From contig NZ_JSEE01000011.1 in NCBI RefSeq assembly GCF_001625355.1, forward strand, positions 62,001 through 126,000: a DNA stretch of 64,000 nucleotides, given 5' to 3'. Position numbers and translations under genes: made by a program. Source of the DNA: Marinomonas sp. TW1. Lineage in GTDB: Bacteria; Pseudomonadota; Gammaproteobacteria; Pseudomonadales; Marinomonadaceae. Numbering within the stretch: position 1 is the stretch's first letter; the number at the start of each line of letters is the position of its first letter. The notes beneath the pieces were generated by a model, which saw only the letters and a list, made by a program, of their open reading frames with translations, was not told the DNA's origin and made no database searches. This document shows, piece by piece, positions 62,311 to 64,000 of this stretch.

Positions 62311-63633
62311 TGCTTCTTCTCCAGCTTCTTCAGCTTGAGCGTTTGGCTTGATAGCGTCTTCATAGCCCAAAGTTACTTCAGTTACTTGAGCGGATTCCAA
62401 CAGTTTATCAACAACCTGCTCTTCAAGTACAGCAGATTGAACTTGAGCTAACTGCTCTTTGTTCTTCAAGTAGAAATCAATAACTTGCTGTGGCTCTTGG
62501 TATGCTTGAGCCATGTCTTCCAAGAAAGCACGTACACGATCATCGTCTACTTTGATGTCATCTTTCTTGATTACTTCAGAAATCAACAAACCAAGCTTAG
62601 CGCGTTTTTTCGCTTCATCTTGGAACAATTCTGCAGGAAGCTGAGAAGCATCAAAGCCTTCACCACCAAATTGTTGAGCAGCTTGTTTACGAAGCGCATC
62701 CACTTCTTGATCAACCAATGCAGAAGGCACTTCCACTTCATTGATAGAAGAAAGACCGTCAAACAAAGCCGTTTTCAGCTTAGCTTTAACCGCTTGGTTC
62801 AGCTCACGCTCCATGTTTTTACGTACTTCAGCACGTAAAGCATCAAGTGTGGCTTCTTCTAGACCAAACTTCTCAACGAAAGCATCGTCAAGCTCAGGCA
62901 ATACTTGCTCAGCCACTTCAGAAACAGTGATCTTGAACGTCGCTTCTTTACCTTTTAGGTTTTCAGCTTGGTAATCTTCAGGGAAGGTAACTTCGATAGA
63001 ACGCTCTTCGCCCGCTTTCGCACCAAGAATGCCAGTCTCGAAACCAGGAATCATAGTGTTAGAACCTAGGACCAATTTATGTCCTTCCGCTGCACCACCT
63101 TCAAAGGCTTCATCGCCTAGGTAGCCAACAAAATCGATGGTCACTTGATCGCCGTCAGCCGCTTCACGCTCAACTGCATTCCACTCTGCATTTTGCTTGC
63201 GCAATGTTTCTAGCATAGTGTCAACGTCTGCATCGGTCACTTCAGAAAGAACGCGATCAACTTTGATTGCAGCATTATCAGCCAACTCAACTTCTGGGTA
63301 TACTTCAACTTTAACAACAAACTCAAGATCAGCGCCTTCAGCAAAGTTCTTAGGTTCGATTGCTGGCATACCGGCAGGTTGAATGTCTTCTTTTTGAATC
63401 GCTTCAACATACGCATCACGCATGATTTGCTCTACAGCATCAATACGAATACCTTGGCCATAACGTTTTTTAACAACACTAACTGGCACTTTACCTTTAC
63501 GGAAACCATCCATACGGATAGTTTTGGCTGTTTTCGCCACTTCAGTATTTACTTTCTCGTCTACACGAGCTGCTGGAACAGTGATATTCAGTACGCGCTC
63601 AATTGGAGACGTTGTCTCTACAGAAACTTGCAT
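62308..63633 (-). CDS. tig: Trigger factor
   Basis: The 441-residue ribosome-bound chaperone has the ribosome-binding signature GFRKGKVP near residue 44. A FKBP-type prolyl isomerase domain lies at ~150-245 (DGDQVTIDFVGYLGDEAFEGG) and a long helical C-terminal substrate domain follows. It meets nascent chains at the exit tunnel. It is the first gene of the tig-clpP-clpX block, and tRNA-Arg lies upstream. Confidence 0.98.
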   Translation of the reverse strand: MQVSVETTSPIERVLNITVPAARVDEKVNTEVAKTAKTIRMDGFRKGKVPVSVVKKRYGQGIRIDAVEQIMRDAYVEAIQKEDIQPAGMPAIEPKNFAEGADLEFVVKVEVYPEVELADNAAIKVDRVLSEVTDADVDTMLETLRKQNAEWNAVEREAADGDQVTIDFVGYLGDEAFEGGAAEGHKLVLGSNTMIPGFETGILGAKAGEERSIEVTFPEDYQAENLKGKEATFKITVSEVAEQVLPELDDAFVEKFGLEEATLDALRAEVRKNMERELNQAVKAKLKTALFDGLSSINEVEVPSALVDQEVDALRKQAAQQFGGEGFDASQLPAELFQDEAKKRAKLGLLISEVIKKDDIKVDDDRVRAFLEDMAQAYQEPQQVIDFYLKNKEQLAQVQSAVLEEQVVDKLLESAQVTEVTLGYEDAIKPNAQAEEAGEEA

Positions 63634-63744
63634 AAAATTTCCTCTCGGGAACTTGCTTTAATTTGTTGGTTTCAATCTGACCTGAAAGGTCACTCATGTA
63701 ATACAGCCAACAAAACCTAAACTTATTAAAGTAATGGGCTGAAA

Positions 63745-63821
63745 TGGCGCGCCTGAAGGGATTCGAACCCCTGACCGTCCGCTTAGAAGGCGGATGCTCT
63801 ATCCGACTGAGCTACAGGCGC
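63745..63821 (-). tRNA. tRNA-Arg (TCT)
   Basis: The 77-base minus-strand transcript has acceptor stem GCGCCTG/CAGGCGC, the anticodon stem TCCGC/GCGGA with loop CTTCTAA (anticodon TCT), and a T-arm with GTTCGAATCC. CCA is encoded. It lies upstream of tig, a placement also known in Pseudomonas. Confidence 0.96.
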
Positions 63822-63889
63822 AATACTCATTACATTTCTTGTGGTGGGCTATTATAGGGATGGAATAGCAATCGTCAACCAATAGACAT

Positions 63890-63918
63890 AAAAAAGCCCA
63901 GTTAAACTGGGCTAAAAA
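63890..63918 (-). terminator. Terminator of a gene beyond the right edge, minus strand
   Basis: AGCCCAGTT (63895-63903) pairs with AACTGGGCT (63905-63913), and on the minus strand a T6 run follows. It should end a minus-strand transcript that begins to the right of the window. The last 80 bases show no clear gene. Confidence 0.75.
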
Positions 63919-64000
63919 TGACTATTTGTTACTAAGGAACCGAGAATAGTTAAACTCTACTACTCCACAGCACAAATATCACAAAAGGAACAAGACAAAT

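Noticed and set aside
63920..64000. Possible 3' end of a minus-strand gene at the right edge
   Set aside because: Each minus-strand frame meets a stop within the last 80 bases and too little sequence is left to judge. Only the terminator is reported.
1..64000. Mobile elements, prophage, defence systems or a specialised biosynthetic cluster
   Set aside because: No transposase, integrase, phage structural, restriction or CRISPR gene was recognised. Gene content and order look like stable chromosome.

Overview
The window looks like chromosome from a marine gammaproteobacterium of the Oceanospirillales; Marinomonas or a close relative is my best guess. The grounds are the tig-clpP-clpX-lon-hupB-tRNA(Asp)-ppiD block, several conserved gammaproteobacterial families (DUF3010, DUF3549, DUF2835, DUF1853, YqcC), a TRAP-independent tricarboxylate uptake system and a glucosylglycerate osmolyte cassette. 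I see no rRNA, insertion sequence, prophage or CRISPR array. The species name is inference and was not checked against any database.

Layout. 1-4.6 kb: the first ~1546 residues of a giant adhesin on the minus strand, with a LapA-type retention module, a candidate LapG cut site and VCBS/cadherin-like repeats, including three identical-looking 294-bp units. 5.0-8.8 kb: a SulP anion transporter with a universal stress protein, then an NfeD/SPFH membrane pair. 9.0-13.6 kb: a secreted cupredoxin-like protein divergent from an AraC regulator, then an operon of response regulator, TctE-type sensor kinase and a lone periplasmic binding protein. 13.7-16.8 kb: tctCBA. 17-21.7 kb: exporters (YddG-like, LysE, EamA), a class V aminotransferase and a DUF3010 protein. 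21.8-25.8 kb: phosphatase, glucosyl-3-phosphoglycerate synthase and a GH13 phosphorylase, which together would make and recycle glucosylglycerate. 25.9-30.9 kb: an ABC exporter, a Bcr-type MFS pump with a HopJ protein, a HAD phosphatase and a 52-residue membrane protein. 30.9-36.1 kb: TyrR-like, ROK and LysR regulators around an AGE-family sugar isomerase. 36.1-47.2 kb: housekeeping genes (carbonic anhydrase, rlmA, a GGDEF-EAL protein, DUF1853/YqcC, DUF3549, purU, rlmKL, pyrD, DUF2835). 47.4-55.2 kb: a tightly packed MoxR/DUF58/DUF4381/VWA/VWA-TPR/BatD operon followed by a Dyp-type peroxidase. 55.3-63.8 kb: ppiD, tRNA-Asp, hupB, lon, clpX, clpP, tig and tRNA-Arg.

How the genes fit together. 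The proteolysis and chaperone block and the Bat/Dyp operon serve protein quality control and envelope stress. The TctCBA transporter, with its own two-component system and an extra binding protein, senses and imports a carboxylate. The glucosylglycerate cassette fits life in salt water. The adhesin should be held on or released from the cell surface according to c-di-GMP through LapD/LapG; those genes are not in the window, but one dual-motif c-di-GMP enzyme is.

Many genes are separated by clear hairpin-plus-T-tract terminators, listed below. The most notable non-coding signals are perfect dyads upstream of the AraC, aminotransferase and ROK genes, near-identical direct repeats upstream of tctC, two consecutive terminator-like hairpins between tig and clpP, a heat-shock-type promoter before lon, and a strong sigma70-type promoter before hupB.
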